A stretch of DNA of 64,000 bases from Solea solea (lineage: Eukaryota > Chordata > Actinopteri > Pleuronectiformes > Soleidae), in the NCBI RefSeq assembly GCF_958295425.1, contig NC_081154.1:16408864-16472863 (forward strand), given 5' to 3'. The notes under the pieces were generated by a model. That model was not told where the DNA came from, searched no databases, and saw nothing but the letters and a program-made list of their open reading frames with translations. Both the position numbers and the translations under genes were made by a program. This document shows, piece after piece, positions 10,524 to 22,989 of this stretch. Numbering within the stretch: the first letter of the stretch is position 1; the number at the start of each line of letters is the position of its first letter.

Positions 10524-12720
10524 TTATTGCAGATTCTGATGATCTGTTTGTACGACAGCAATGGGAGACAGGTTTGGGGTGTGAGTTTGAGAACGATGAC
10601 TGGACTAAGTTTCTCCACAGAATTCGCTCCTCATCTAGTCACGCACGCCACAATCTTATCCAACTCACATTAATTCACAGAGTTTACTGGACCAAAGTCC
10701 AGACTCTCTAAGATTAAGCCTTTGCCACTCTAATTTCCAAACCTTTGCCTGCTGCGGCGTTTTGCAGCTGAGAGGTCTGGATATTAATTCAAATTGTCGC
10801 CTACTCAGTAGCAAATTCTAAATTTAACAAAATAACTAAGCAGACGACAATGTAATGTAAAATTACAGACTTAAGAAAAACTCCCTAAAGTACGAGTACT
10901 TCACAATGAATTACAGTAATGTGAGTAGTCGTAATTATTTACCTCCGCCACTGATTAACTCAGCTACTTGATGTTTACATCGTGTTTGCCCTAGTTAGAG
11001 CAACTTACGTCATATTTCACAATTCGTTGACAAAAGGGTGAGTAGATTTCATCACGGCTTTAGTCATATCTACTTAATTTAAATTTGCAATACGTCTTGT
11101 TTTCAATGCTGACATTTTTCGTGATAGTGTTTTCTAGGAGAGATATTACCCATCACAGTTATTGTCCTGCCTGCTGTGTAAAGCATCACCAACGACTGAC
11201 TGGAAATGCCAAACCAGAAGCCTCCCACAGAAATAATGGCAGATGTCTTCTTACATTTTTTTCTGCCAAAAATAAAGTCTATAAATATTTAAACTTCTCC
11301 ATGAGGGTAGCGGATGTGACTTTGTGCTGGAGTTTGGTAAAGTCTCTGTTAAGGAGGAGCAGTAGTCAGGGTGGAGGACTTCAGAGAGGGCGTGAAAACT
11401 GTGTGTGTGTGGTCTGCAGGAGAGAGAGAGACAGAGAGACAGAGAGGGAGGTGGGGGGAGGGGGGAGGTACAGCACCTGATACAGCAATCATCAGTACCG
11501 TAAAACTATTTCTCAGCCTGACACTTGTTATAATGAATGCTGCTTTAAACTGAATGCGGCTCATATGAGCTCATATGCAGGAGGCATTAATCCTAAGCAC
11601 CATTTCCCCTCCATCAACTTCAGCTGCAGCTCCCTTTTCTCTATGTGTCCTTTAAAAGGGAGAAGAGAGAATGATGGCGAAGAGAGAGGAACACTGCACA
11701 CTGATGAGATATTATTTTGCAATTATAGAGACAGCGTTTTCTAAGGCAGTTCTCGAGGTGTGAAGTGGCTATTTTTTTTTTTTATAGGCACCGACATTCA
11801 ATTGACAAGGTTTTAAAACCTCCAAACATCTCATTAAAGTACATGAAAAGAAAGAAAGACGTTTGCAAAAACTATTGCATATGACAAAATGAATAGACGA
11901 GTAAGCCTCTATAATTCAGCAGTTAAAATGGTACAGTACTGTTTTTTTTTTTGTGAAGAGCAGATGGAGTAGTGACAGTTAGTCACAGCGCTGTCACAGC
12001 TCGACTGTACCTGGTAGTGTTTTTAGTGTCTGCTCTGGCGAGGTTCCAAGTGAGCTGAGCCAAAACTAAAATGTGACGTCAATAAACTGCCGGCCACTGA
12101 CTGGTCAGAGAGTGTCGTCACTGGAAGATGTCATTACGACCCTCTGAAATTCCCTGTCATCCGGGGCCTGTTGTGCAGAACTAGGATAAGGGATTAAGCC
12201 GGGCTATGTTACTTATCCTGGCTGAACTTAGCCTCAAGTCAGACACCCTACAGCAACTCCTACTGGCCATAAACTGCTATAACACAACTGTCACTTTATA
12301 AGAATTAATCAGCAATTTCACAAATAATCACTTTCTCTTACAGTCGCAGCAGGAAAACTCATGTTGTGTTACAGTTTTCTGACGTGTGCTAGGTCACGTG
12401 ACTGAACACAGATCCACATCAAACGTCCTCCAGGAAACATGAAGGAGATTTTACAACTTTTTTTTAAAGAATTCAACTGTGAGGCGAGGAAACTATTTAA
12501 ATTGCAAATATGATGATGTCAGTGGATTTAATTTAATTTTTTTCTAGGATTTTGCTGCTTTTTTATATGAAATCCTGATGTTTCCAACCTCAGTTTACAG
12601 TATAGAACGTTATTATAAAAACGCAAATACGTATTTATAATGGGTTACTTATACATTCACTTATTTCACATATTTGTGTATTTAAATTCAGTAAATGTGT
12701 GAATATTTCATTTCTTCTGT
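10524..12720. other. Anonymous sequence, no gene seen
   Basis: A purine-rich gagagaga tract lies near 11420-11470. The block gttgtgcagaactaggataag at 12170-12200 resembles a known fish repeat end but no partner end is visible. Open frames of 71-131 codons around 11085-11564 overlap each other on both strands and look non-coding. Confidence 0.4.
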
Positions 12721-12795
12721 TAAGCATATTTGAGTGCCTTGAAAAGCACTATAGAAATTCGATGCATTATTATTATTAGTATTATTAGTATTATA
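12721..12795 (+). repeat. L2-like LINE 3' tail
   Basis: Contains gccttgaaaagcactatag followed by (att)n, the usual ending of L2-type LINEs. A similar ending (aagcgctatacaaataaag) is at 41310. Confidence 0.55.
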
Positions 12796-13605
12796 GTACC
12801 TCATACAACCACACTTACAAGAAAAATTGAAAAACAGAATTTTAATTCTATGCCAGTGGTATCAGGGTATTTTTGATTTTGGGTCGTGTTGCATCTTAAA
12901 CCATGATAAATTTGAGAGTTTAGTGACTTTATCAAGGATTTGGAGACAATGAGTCTGAAAAACAAGAATACAATTTCAGCATGACATGTTGACACCAATG
13001 CCATATGACCTTTGTCAAAAGAATACTTAAAAGAATGATGTAATTAATGCAGCATTTGATCATCTAAAACACTTAAAAGAGGCCTTGAATTGCATACTCA
13101 GATTTCTGTTCGAGTCTCTTGGTTTTGACACATATTTGCAACCCCCCCAGCCCCCCCCCCCCCCCCCCCCCCCCCTCCTTATTTGCCTGTTCTTGTCATT
13201 TTAAAAGCTTTTGTGATCCCTTAACAGAAATGAGACAGATAACAAACAAACACTCTTTGCTTTTGTCAGCCTGTCAACAACAGTGCCACAGAGGCAATGA
13301 GAATAAAAATCTGTCTGGAAAAATGTTGATCACATCAGGAGTCAACTATTTTCTGCCAATAACGCTGACAGGACAGCAATATTTCAAAGTCATTATTTAA
13401 ATATGTAACGATGATGCTTGGCTAAAGATCACAACTGTTGGTGGAAAATGATCTAAAAATACACAAACAAACTCCAGAGGAAGAGATGAGGCTGTTTGTT
13501 TCATGGAAAACAGATTAGTGTCATATAAAGTTGTTAACGCTGTGTATTAGCACTGTGGAAAAAAGTGGGTGGCCTTAGTAAAATATAATAAAACCATGAT
13601 ACTCC
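12796..13605. other. Anonymous sequence with poly(C)
   Basis: A run of 25 C residues lies at 13151-13175. Nothing else identified. Confidence 0.5.
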
Positions 13606-13800
13606 ACTTTCAGTCATTTTTCAGCCTCTTAATTATGAATATTTTTGAATTTCTGTCATTTTTCAGCTACTTAAATTTGAATATTTTCTACTTTCTGTCA
13701 TTTATCAGCTTCTTAAATGTGAATATTTTCTACTTTCTGTCATTTTTCAGCTTCTTAAATGTGAATATTTTCTACTATCTGTAATGTTTCAGCTTCTTAA
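13606..13800. repeat. 42-bp minisatellite, left part
   Basis: Between four and five tandem units contain cttcttaaatgtgaatattt, tctactttctgt and catttttcag. Leftmost units are more diverged (cctcttaattatgaatattt). The period is 42 bp, a multiple of three, so an artificial 14-residue repeat is open on the plus strand. Each unit ends in a splice-acceptor-like tttttcag, probably by chance. Confidence 0.9.
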
Positions 13801-15059
13801 AGGGGACATATTATACCCTATTTCCCCCATTAAAATAGTTCCCTGGTGTCCTAATGAACATGTCAGTGACATGCCTTGGTCAAAATACCATAAGGATGAA
13901 GCATCATAGCAGTTCAATAACCCTGCTAAGCCCGCCCCTTTCAGAACGCTCGGTTTTCGTGCATGGTCCCTTTACATGCAAATGAGACACAGGCAAACAC
14001 ACACCCACTTCTTCCAGGGGGTTTCTGATTTGTCCTCTTTACAGCGCTTTACAGCTCTATTCGTCTCCCCCTCCCTCCACTAGTTCTCTGACAATATCAA
14101 CATGGCAGCGTGCGCAGAAAACAGCGAGAGTGCCGTCACAGGAAGAGACGTTCTACATAAGGATCGAGCTGAACAGTGCCGAACTGTTAATCAGTTAAAA
14201 ACACTTAGGAACAGCACCACTGATCGCCAGCGGCGCGCGGCGAGCTGCATAAGCTGGCGCTGTATGTTACTGTATCAGACCGGTGACTATGCTCCGGAGA
14301 CCTTCGCCACCGCTGATCGCCACCGCGGCACCGCTGGCAATCAGCTGATTTTCACAGAGAGTGCAGCACCGCTGCACAGAGAGTGCAGCACCGCTGATCG
14401 CCAGCGGCGAGCGGCATAAACGGCCGCTCACCGCTGTATATGTGATTGTATCGGAGTCTGTGCTCCGGTCATGGAGGACGTACTGAACAAATATTTTTAA
14501 TTAGGACGTGTCAGAATGCTCAGTTATGAGCTCTATGTGACCTTTTCTTAACAACGTGTGTGTGTTTGTACGTCGGTGAAATACGTCCCCTGACTAAATA
14601 CGGCGACCGCTGGCCGCAGTCTAGTGCGAACACACGAACACACGTTTGCTGACTTTATCCGGCACATTAGCTTCATATATCAAATCCTCTGTGGAAGTTT
14701 GTGTAAAACACTGTGCTCCACTGTGCAGCCACCAACAGCACACTTGTCCCTCCGCGTTGACATAATACCGCTCTTCCTCCCTCGCCTGCACTCTCGCAGG
14801 GACAAGGTGGAGCTAAGGTGGAGCTCTCGAAGTAAACTTACTGGTGGGCGGTAACATTCGCGGTGAAATGCGCATGCTGCCGTCATAAGCGCAGGGAATT
14901 CAACATCGAGTGTTTTATCGTCTATACTTACACTAAGGGGAACCACGAAAACATGACGGAGTATTCTTTTTCCACACTTTGGCGACTGGTAGGGCCTCCA
15001 GAGTCCCAATTATAAGTATTAAAATGGTTAAAAAGTTGATTTTGCGTAATATGTCCCCT
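13801..15059. mobile_element. TTAA-flanked DNA transposon, Kolobok-like
   Basis: The 1259-bp block splits the 42-bp minisatellite. It starts aggggacatattatac and ends gcgtaatatgtcccct, so the first 13 terminal bases are perfectly inverted. It is bordered by TTAA at 13797-13800 and 15060-15063. The TTAA sits exactly where the minisatellite unit reads cttcttaaatg, so it is a duplicated target. TTAA duplications occur in piggyBac and Kolobok superfamilies. The termini do not begin CCC as piggyBac ends usually do, and a THAP-like fragment lies inside, as in Kolobok transposases. The superfamily call is therefore an inference. No intact transposase remains. Confidence 0.7.
14680..14763 (-). pseudogene. 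THAP-domain-like N-terminal fragment
   Basis: On the minus strand a Met codon at 14763-14761 is followed by RRDKCAVGGCTVEHSVLHKL, ending at a TGA at 14682-14680. A Met, a few basic residues, C-x4-C and a following leucine/histidine/proline stretch match the beginning of the C2CH THAP zinc finger. The second half of the finger (the C-x2-H pair and the AVPTIF box) is not visible in this frame. The fragment lies inside the TTAA element at 13801-15059. THAP fingers bind DNA in P-element and Kolobok transposases. At 27 codons it is surely non-functional alone. Confidence 0.55.
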
Positions 15060-15262
15060 TTAAATGTGAATATTTTCTACTTTCTATCATTTTTCAGCTT
15101 CTTAAATGTGAATATTTTCTACTTTCTGTCATGTTTCAGCTTCTTAAATGTGAATATTTTCTACTTTCTGTCATTTTTCAGCTTCTTAAATGTGAATATT
15201 TTCTATTTTCTGTCATTTTTCAGCTTCTTAAATTTGAATATTTTCTACTTTCTGTCATTTTG
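15060..15262. repeat. 42-bp minisatellite, right part
   Basis: Nearly five units continue the array at 13606-13800, resuming at ttaaatgtgaatattttc directly after the transposon. These units are more uniform than the left ones. Confidence 0.9.
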
Positions 15263-16724
15263 TCACTCTGCATGACAATGATAGGGTACGGGGATATGGA
15301 AGGCATTATGGTGCTGTGTCCTCACTAAGGCATGAAAACAAGTTTGTGTGTGTGTGTGTGTGGGGGGGGGGGTTACATGCTAACATCCTTCAACAGACAT
15401 ATAGACGCTTCCAATCAGTGTCTATATGTCTGTGTCTGTGATTGCAGATTAAAGAGCTAAATTAAGCACTCTTACTTGATATTTAACAGACAGGACACAC
15501 ATATATACACAAGCACTAGAGATCATCTGAACAAGGGAAGCCTTGAGTGGAATTTGTGCCTTTGTCTCATTTGATTCAGTTCAATTAAAAAACAAAACAA
15601 ACTAAAAAAAAAACTTGACTTTTCGCCAGGGGGCAACTCAAAAGCCCATAAAGCATTTATAAAAAAAAAACAACATTCAAAACAGTTAAGAAAGAACAAA
15701 AACATGTAAACAAGCAGTTGACAAATTCAAGATTTTTGAGATTATTGATTATTGTTTGTGCAAATTAGAGAAAAACTAAATCCAAACAGGTTTTGGACTG
15801 TTTGGCCAACCAGGTTTGTCACAGAGACATGTAATGTTGCCATTTGAAGCTTTCTTTTCTATTTTAAAATCAGACCAACAGAAAACAAAAACAAAGCAAA
15901 GCAAAGCAACTGATGAATGAATTATTCAGCCCCCGCTAGTTCAAATCGTAATAATTAAAGGAAAATGTTTAATTTGTTGCCTGAAAGACTCACTATTCAA
16001 AGTACTTCATGGATCACAATTCACAAGAAATCCAAGCTCTGCAAATGGTTTAACCAAACATGACCCAGGTATCAGCTGGGACCTGGATCCATCCTATTTA
16101 GGCCCATGACACACTTTCTCCTCTCGGTAATGTCACAGAAAGTGACCACTGGAGTAAAATCAAACCAAAAAGGTGGATCTGAACCCAGATGAATAACCTG
16201 ATGTTGGTTTTTAAACGAGAAAGGATAAAATACACCGTCTCAGAATTGATTTTTAAATTCAAGGGCCTTGATCTTGTGTAATTAATTTCAATTTTTTTTT
16301 TTTTATGAAGTTGACTGATTAACACGGCTGCATTGTTAACACTCTTTGACAGCTGACTCAGCCTCAGTGCAGCTGCTGAGGCCGAGTATGCATCACAGAA
16401 TCAGAACTGGGAGTTCTACAGCGCGGCTCGGGTCTGTGACAGGACAAATTGAGCCCAGTGACAGTGTTTCAGTCTCTGTGTCTGAGCCTGATGCATTTAA
16501 TATAAGCTGCGGAGTTTTCCTGGACGCCCTGTCGCATGGTCACTACCCAGGTTCCCTCATTACAGATGTGCAGTGAACATGAACAAAGGATGTACAATTT
16601 AAAAAAGCCCAGCCAAAATGACAGAATGTAACTCAAAACTGTCCAAACGCAGCCAATGAAGAGAAACTCTGGACATTAAAGCAGATCAGAGGCATGGTAC
16701 ACTGATAATGAAGGACAGTCTTAG
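15263..16724. other. Anonymous sequence with a (TG)n tract
   Basis: (TG)n followed by poly(G) lies at 15343-15371. A 76-codon open frame at 16346-16576 is preceded by a possible acceptor (tttgacag) but contains a simple SVSVSVSEP patch and matches no family I know. No other signal. Confidence 0.4.
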
Positions 16725-16758
16725 CTATGCTTCCAACTTTGTGGCAACAGTTTGATGA

Positions 16759-16953
16759 AGTCCTTTTTTATTCCAACGTGACTGTGCTTCAGTGCACAAA
16801 GCAAGGACTATAAAGACATGGTTTGACAGATTTGGTGTGGAAGAATTTGACTGGCCCACACAGAGCCCTGACCTCAACCCCATCAAGTACCTTTGGGATG
16901 AACTGGATCAGAGATTGTGAGCCAGGCCTTCTCGTCCAACATCAGTGTCTTTT
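16759..16953 (+). pseudogene. Tc1-like transposase C-terminal fragment, dead
   Basis: The frame reads PFLFQRDCASVHKARTIKTW, then FDRFGVEEFD and WPTQSPDLNPIKYLWDEL, then an in-frame TGA (16918-16920) followed by ARPSRPTSV. This is the DDE domain of Tc1-like transposases. The second catalytic Asp is the D of RDCA (16780-16782). Exactly 34 residues separate it from the position of the catalytic Glu in the family's NPIE motif. Here that codon is AAG (16885-16887), so the acid is replaced by Lys. The stop codon, the lost acid and the missing upstream part make this an inactive relic. Confidence 0.85.
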
Positions 16954-17436
16954 TTGCTTATTTTCACCATAAAAGAACCACAAAAATGTCCTGTAACTAA
17001 GTGCTTTTGCCCATATTTACAATTTACTGCATGTCAAAATAGAGTATCGATAATTTCAAATGAAGAAAAACTAAATGAAAAAACGCTGTTGTTGTACAGT
17101 TGTACATACATCAGATATTTTGTGTTAAATTTGAAATTTGAACAGTATAACACATATTTAAAATGTCATTTGTGCGAGGTTGTTTTTGTCTCAATGTCCA
17201 AAAACAGGCCCAAAAATTAAAACGTACTGTATATACAGGCGTTTTTTCCAACTCTCTCCTCTCTGGTGACAAAGATGCTGATTCACCTGCTTCCTGCCAC
17301 AGCGCAGGTGAAATGACCGTAACAAGCACACATTGGCTTTCAGAAACCATTGGATTTTTCCCGGTAGTACAAATCTTTGCGTAATTACAGTAATGCAAAG
17401 TGTATTGAATACGTCACTACAGTCCCTGTTTGTGTC
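16954..17436. other. Unrelated sequence between two Tc1-like parts
   Basis: In the Tc1-like family I know, the transposase C-terminus is followed within a few hundred bases by a conserved stretch and the terminus. Here that stretch is replaced by anonymous AT-rich DNA, either an insertion or a rearrangement. No gene was seen. Confidence 0.45.
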
Positions 17437-17477
17437 AATGGTCAGGCGTCCCCATCCTTTTGTCTATATAGTGTATG
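17437..17477 (+). mobile_element. Tc1-like terminal inverted repeat
   Basis: The block caatggtcaggcgtccccat followed by cttttgtctatatagtgtat resembles the right terminus of the Tc1-like family whose transposase lies at 16759-16953. The matching left terminus was not found. Confidence 0.6.
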
Positions 17478-19194
<1,717 letters not shown>

Positions 19195-19196
19195 GC

Positions 19197-19310
19197 TACA
19201 GTATGTTGCAAAAGTCTTAGGCCACCATTGGATCTGTTGTTTTATCAATGCTTTGATGACCATACACTTTACACACATCATTTTATTGGAACACCTGTTG
19301 GAGACATGAC
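19197..19310. mobile_element. Possible Tc1/mariner-like fragment
   Basis: The words ttgcaaaagtcttaggccacc recall the terminus of a fish Tc1-like family. It lies next to a TA tract, the Tc1 target. No second end was seen. Confidence 0.3.
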
Positions 19311-22214
19311 TGCAGCTTTAAAATAACTTCCACAGGTTTAAGTGTCAAGTATGTTGTGCGACCTACGCTTGAACTTGAACGACCCTGGCTCTCTTAAACC
19401 TGAAGTGGAACCATGTCATGTCATTCCAGTCCTGTCTTTGCTTCTGTGCGTTTTCAGTCAGTGAAGTCGTTCAGTTCAGTGTAATTGTTTGTCTTTGTTT
19501 ATGCTGCATAAAGTGCCACTCCTACTAAACTACTACTACTACCATTATTATTCATACATTTGTTTATTTTATCTTTCTAAAACCTATTTTGTCAAAGAGG
19601 AAAATGTCACACATTGTCAGCCACACTACCTCTAAAAAAAGGGAGCGAAAGGCCAAACAAGCAGTTTGGATTCTTCTCGGCACAGTTTGCAGGGAAACAG
19701 CCGATCGCTGCGGGCCTATTTAATTCACTGAGCATGAAAAGCCAAAAAAACAACAAATTAAATCTGCTGCCTTTGCCCTTGGTTTGGAAGAAGAGACAAA
19801 ACAAGTGAGAGAGAGAGAAGGCAAAAGGGACATGACGAGGAAGCATAGATGAATGGATGAATGGATGGATGGATGGAGGCATGTAGCTTAGAGATGAACC
19901 GAGGATCGCTGCAGGGATGATCCTGAAAACCAAAAAAACAACAATCTTTTTATCTTTTCATCCAGCAGCCACACCATTGGTTCTATCGTCTCATTTTTTT
20001 TTTTTTTACAAGTCCATCTCCACCCTTTCATTCTCTTCCTTTCCAAATCCATATTTATTGATCTCTTTGTCTTTGCCACTCCATAGTTTTTTTATTCTAC
20101 TTCTCACCTCTTCACCAGAATCCCCCCTTCCCACTCTCTCTCACTTTCTCACTTGTGTTGTGGTCCATCGGGAAATCAAAGAACTTGGATAAGTTTTATA
20201 TCACCACGGGGAGAGAAAACTGGCATTGACATCCTGGGAACACATTTATCCTGACACCACGGGAACCGTCTCCCTCCGTATCCAAGGGAAACAGGATGGT
20301 TTTCATGTGCATGGTCCCTTTCATTGTCTTGCCAAGAGGAAAAGTCAATTAAATATTGCTGTGGGCAAAATGTGTTGGGAGTCAAGCAACTTCTGAGAAA
20401 GACGATGCAGATACACAGGCGGAGGGAGAAGCTCATTACAGTGGGATAAAAACAATGAAAGAAAATGGTGGGCAGACAGATCCACCAGCAGGCATGATGT
20501 AGTATATGATTCACTGACATGGACTGTCTGGCTTTTTTTAAATATGAGCTTAAGTGGAATCTTTCGTGTCTTTTGTGGAAATATGCTGTTTGATACAAGG
20601 TGAGCTGTCCTTCGGACGAGGAATAATGCCGTTCCTTTGTACTGATGTGTGTAGATCAGCAATTCTTGTGTGAAATGTGCATCCGAGGGATCAAGAAGAG
20701 AACATAAAACCCAAGGTTGTTTAGAACTTGGGTATATACCGTGCACTGTAGTGGATAATGTTTTGCTTCCCCTCTGGTTAAGACGCTTTTTAGACAGGTA
20801 GTGAGGCTTTCATATCACCATGATACGTCACCAGAGATGGCATTTTATGTCTTAAAATAATACATTTCTTACATACAGCACCTTTAATGTTCAAAAGTGC
20901 TTTAAGTTAGTTTGTTTTTTTCCACTTTTAATGATCTTATCCTGAGGACTTCCACATGTTACAGTATGTGTATATTGTATATTATATAAGTATATTGGCC
21001 TCATACATTTGGGAGTAGCTGTTGCCAAAACGTGTGCCAGTTTCCATCTCTCGTATTTACAGCATTTTCCACTACAGCAACTGCTGGGATTTCAGCTTCT
21101 GCTTCCACTGTTGCTCAGCTGCTCTGAGGGTACAGCCCCTGAACCCATCTTTCCGCTCTGCTCAGGAGGTGACACTCATAAATCCAGACTCCGGACTTTC
21201 TCTGGAGGACAGAAAGCAGCCATTTATTTGCAGCACAGCGAACTGAGCGGTTAATCAAGGACTCGTTTTTAACTCAGCACTGCAATAAAAGTCTGTTTCA
21301 TTACACAGAGGTAATGTTCTTCTTTCAGAATTCCGAGTACACTTAAGGTTGTGCACACGGTGTTGGACAGTACCAGGCCAGTTTAATTACCTTTTCCAGT
21401 AAAGTCGGGTTGTCTACACGCATCACGTATAGAGCTGCAGGAAAGCGTGGCCAAATGTGACGTGTGTAAATTTTTCTACGGAGGTGTAAAGGTTATTGTG
21501 GCGGATATTGTGCTCCGCGTGTTGGATGCATGTAGAACCCATGTGATCACAACAGTGTGTGTGTGCTACTGCTATTTCAGAGGTTAAACGTTTTTCTTTC
21601 ACCTCTGAATTCAGAGGCTACGAAGCCTCACAGCGAGCGCGAGTTATCCGTTAGCATCACGCTAGCTCATCCTGAGGCGAGCTGCTAAAACAACATTATT
21701 CAACAAACCAGCGCCACCTGTCGACTTTCAACAGCCTCCGTTTGTTAATTATACCCCAAAAACCAGCCATGCCAAGAGTTTTCTGTGTTTTAAATGTGTC
21801 CTGAAGCTCCACACACGGAGCTAAGTGCGTCTGCGGGGCTGGTCCTCGGGCCCCGGGTTTACCTGCGGGACGAGTCACTCACCCTGTGTGGGTTGGGCTA
21901 ATCCAAAATAGTGAAAACAACGGGGGTGTTCTCTGAAGACAAGCTGTTACCTGTGAAACACGGGTGCTCTGAAAACACCCCCAGTAGCACTTGGTACTTT
22001 CCTCCTGATGAAATGAACCAGAGACTGTATGAAATTAACATGGCAAAAAATCCAATTTTCTTATGTTGAAGGTTAAAATTGATGTAACCATTGGTAAATA
22101 ATAAACAGGTCAGTTTTCCTCATACTAGTGTTCTCTGTTTAAGTGATATCACTTGATCGAGCCTATTCTAACATTCCACACTACAAAATAAGTCATTAAA
22201 GTATGTATGATTTG
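19311..22214. other. Anonymous sequence, no convincing gene
   Basis: A (GGAT)n patch lies near 19852-19877. Two long overlapping minus-strand frames at 20176-20746 (140 and 133 codons) share no recognisable domain. The segment 21340-21900 is visibly richer in CG dinucleotides than its surroundings but contains no gene I can identify. Confidence 0.4.
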
Positions 22215-22314
22215 TGCTGATATCGTATCGGATCAATATCGGTATCGGCCAATACTCAAGGCTGCAATATCAGTATCGTATCGGAAGTGAAAAAGTTGTA
22301 TCTGGACATCCCTA
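22215..22314. mobile_element. Right end of a non-autonomous hAT-like element
   Basis: Contains gatatcgtatcggatcaata, ggctgcaatatcagtatcg and ends tctggacatccctag. This is the ending of a widespread vertebrate hAT-like family whose first bases are tagggatgtcc. The left end was not located. Confidence 0.6.
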
Positions 22315-22599
22315 GTCTATTCTTTCATTGTGGGCAGCAAAGGCTCAGCCATCAAAGGTTGCCAGGTCAGAGGAGGAACTCCACAGTGATGTTTAAGGGG
22401 TCAATTTGCGGCCAAATGTCTGTTTGATCCATTTGTCTTTTTTGTTCTGAAAGGCAAAAATTATACAATTGACTTTGTCCATTATCTTCAAACACTCAGC
22501 TAAAGTTATTTTGCTCTGGGACATAATTGGTCAACCGGAAAACGCCTGATACTAAGAAGCTGAAATGGGGTCATATTGTCGCCGCCTCGTGGACGCACT

Positions 22600-22902
22600 T
22601 CATTCAATAAACCGATTGAAATGAGCGAGCCTGTACTTGGACAGCAGGTAGCTGCTGCAGAAACAGTTCACTGAACGAATAGCCTGGTTTGTGGCGTCCC
22701 GGTGAAGTGACGTAATCTCATGGATTAACACAGAGAACTTGCTGTCGCGGACGCCACCGTGCAGGCTGAGGTTTGTGTCTCCCAAAAAGAAGGAGAGCGC
22801 ATCTGTCATCACGCGTGTCTCTGGAAAACATCCAGGAGAAATCGAGGTCAACACTGTAGGGTTCACTGAGATGAACCAGCCGTGACCTGTTTGGCTGCAC
22901 AC
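22600..22902 (-). CDS. Unassigned 100-codon ORF, possible exon or relic
   Basis: A minus-strand frame runs from ATG (22902) to TGA and contains DALSFFLGDTNLSLHGGVRD and FSVLIHEITSLHRDATNQAI. I do not recognise the protein. Unlike most open frames here it is not low-complexity. By eye its third codon positions are mostly G or C although the surroundings are AT-rich. A good acceptor-like site, ctcctggatgttttccag, lies inside the frame just before RVMTDALSFF, so the real coding part, if any, may start there. A palindromic GTTACC/GGTTAC site lies 74 bp upstream. It could be an exon, a retrogene piece or chance. Confidence 0.3.
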   Translation of the reverse strand: MCSQTGHGWFISVNPTVLTSISPGCFPETRVMTDALSFFLGDTNLSLHGGVRDSKFSVLIHEITSLHRDATNQAIRSVNCFCSSYLLSKYRLAHFNRFIE

Positions 22903-22975
22903 ATCTGTGGCTGCTTATTTACACAGCGCTCACTCACACGACAACCCACTGTTAGACCCTACTGCCAGAGCGGGC

Positions 22976-22989
22976 GTTACCATGGTTAC
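22976..22989. promoter_or_regulatory. Palindromic X-box-like site
   Basis: The sequence gttaccatggttac is a near-perfect inverted repeat with two half-sites spaced by two bases. It resembles the RFX-type X-box consensus with one mismatch in one half. It lies 74 bp upstream of the minus-strand ORF at 22902. Binding is inferred only from the motif. Confidence 0.25.

Noticed and set aside
12165..12260. DNA transposon end (gttgtgcagaactaggataag)
   Set aside because: No partner end or target duplication found; mentioned only within the anonymous stretch.
14102..14419. 105-codon plus-strand frame starting MAACAENSES
   Set aside because: Lies within the TTAA element, has internal duplicated GC-rich words and no domain. 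The opposite strand holds the THAP-like fragment.
13569..15275. Repeated FLNVNIFYFLSFFS-like peptides
   Set aside because: A frame through the 42-bp minisatellite, broken by a transposon. No membrane protein is implied.
16346..16576. Possible exon after tttgacag
   Set aside because: The acceptor is weak, the peptide includes a simple SVSVSVSEP stretch, and no family match is known to me.
20176..20746. Two overlapping minus-strand frames of 140 and 133 codons
   Set aside because: They overlap in different frames, show no domain, and neither has a convincing splice or codon pattern.
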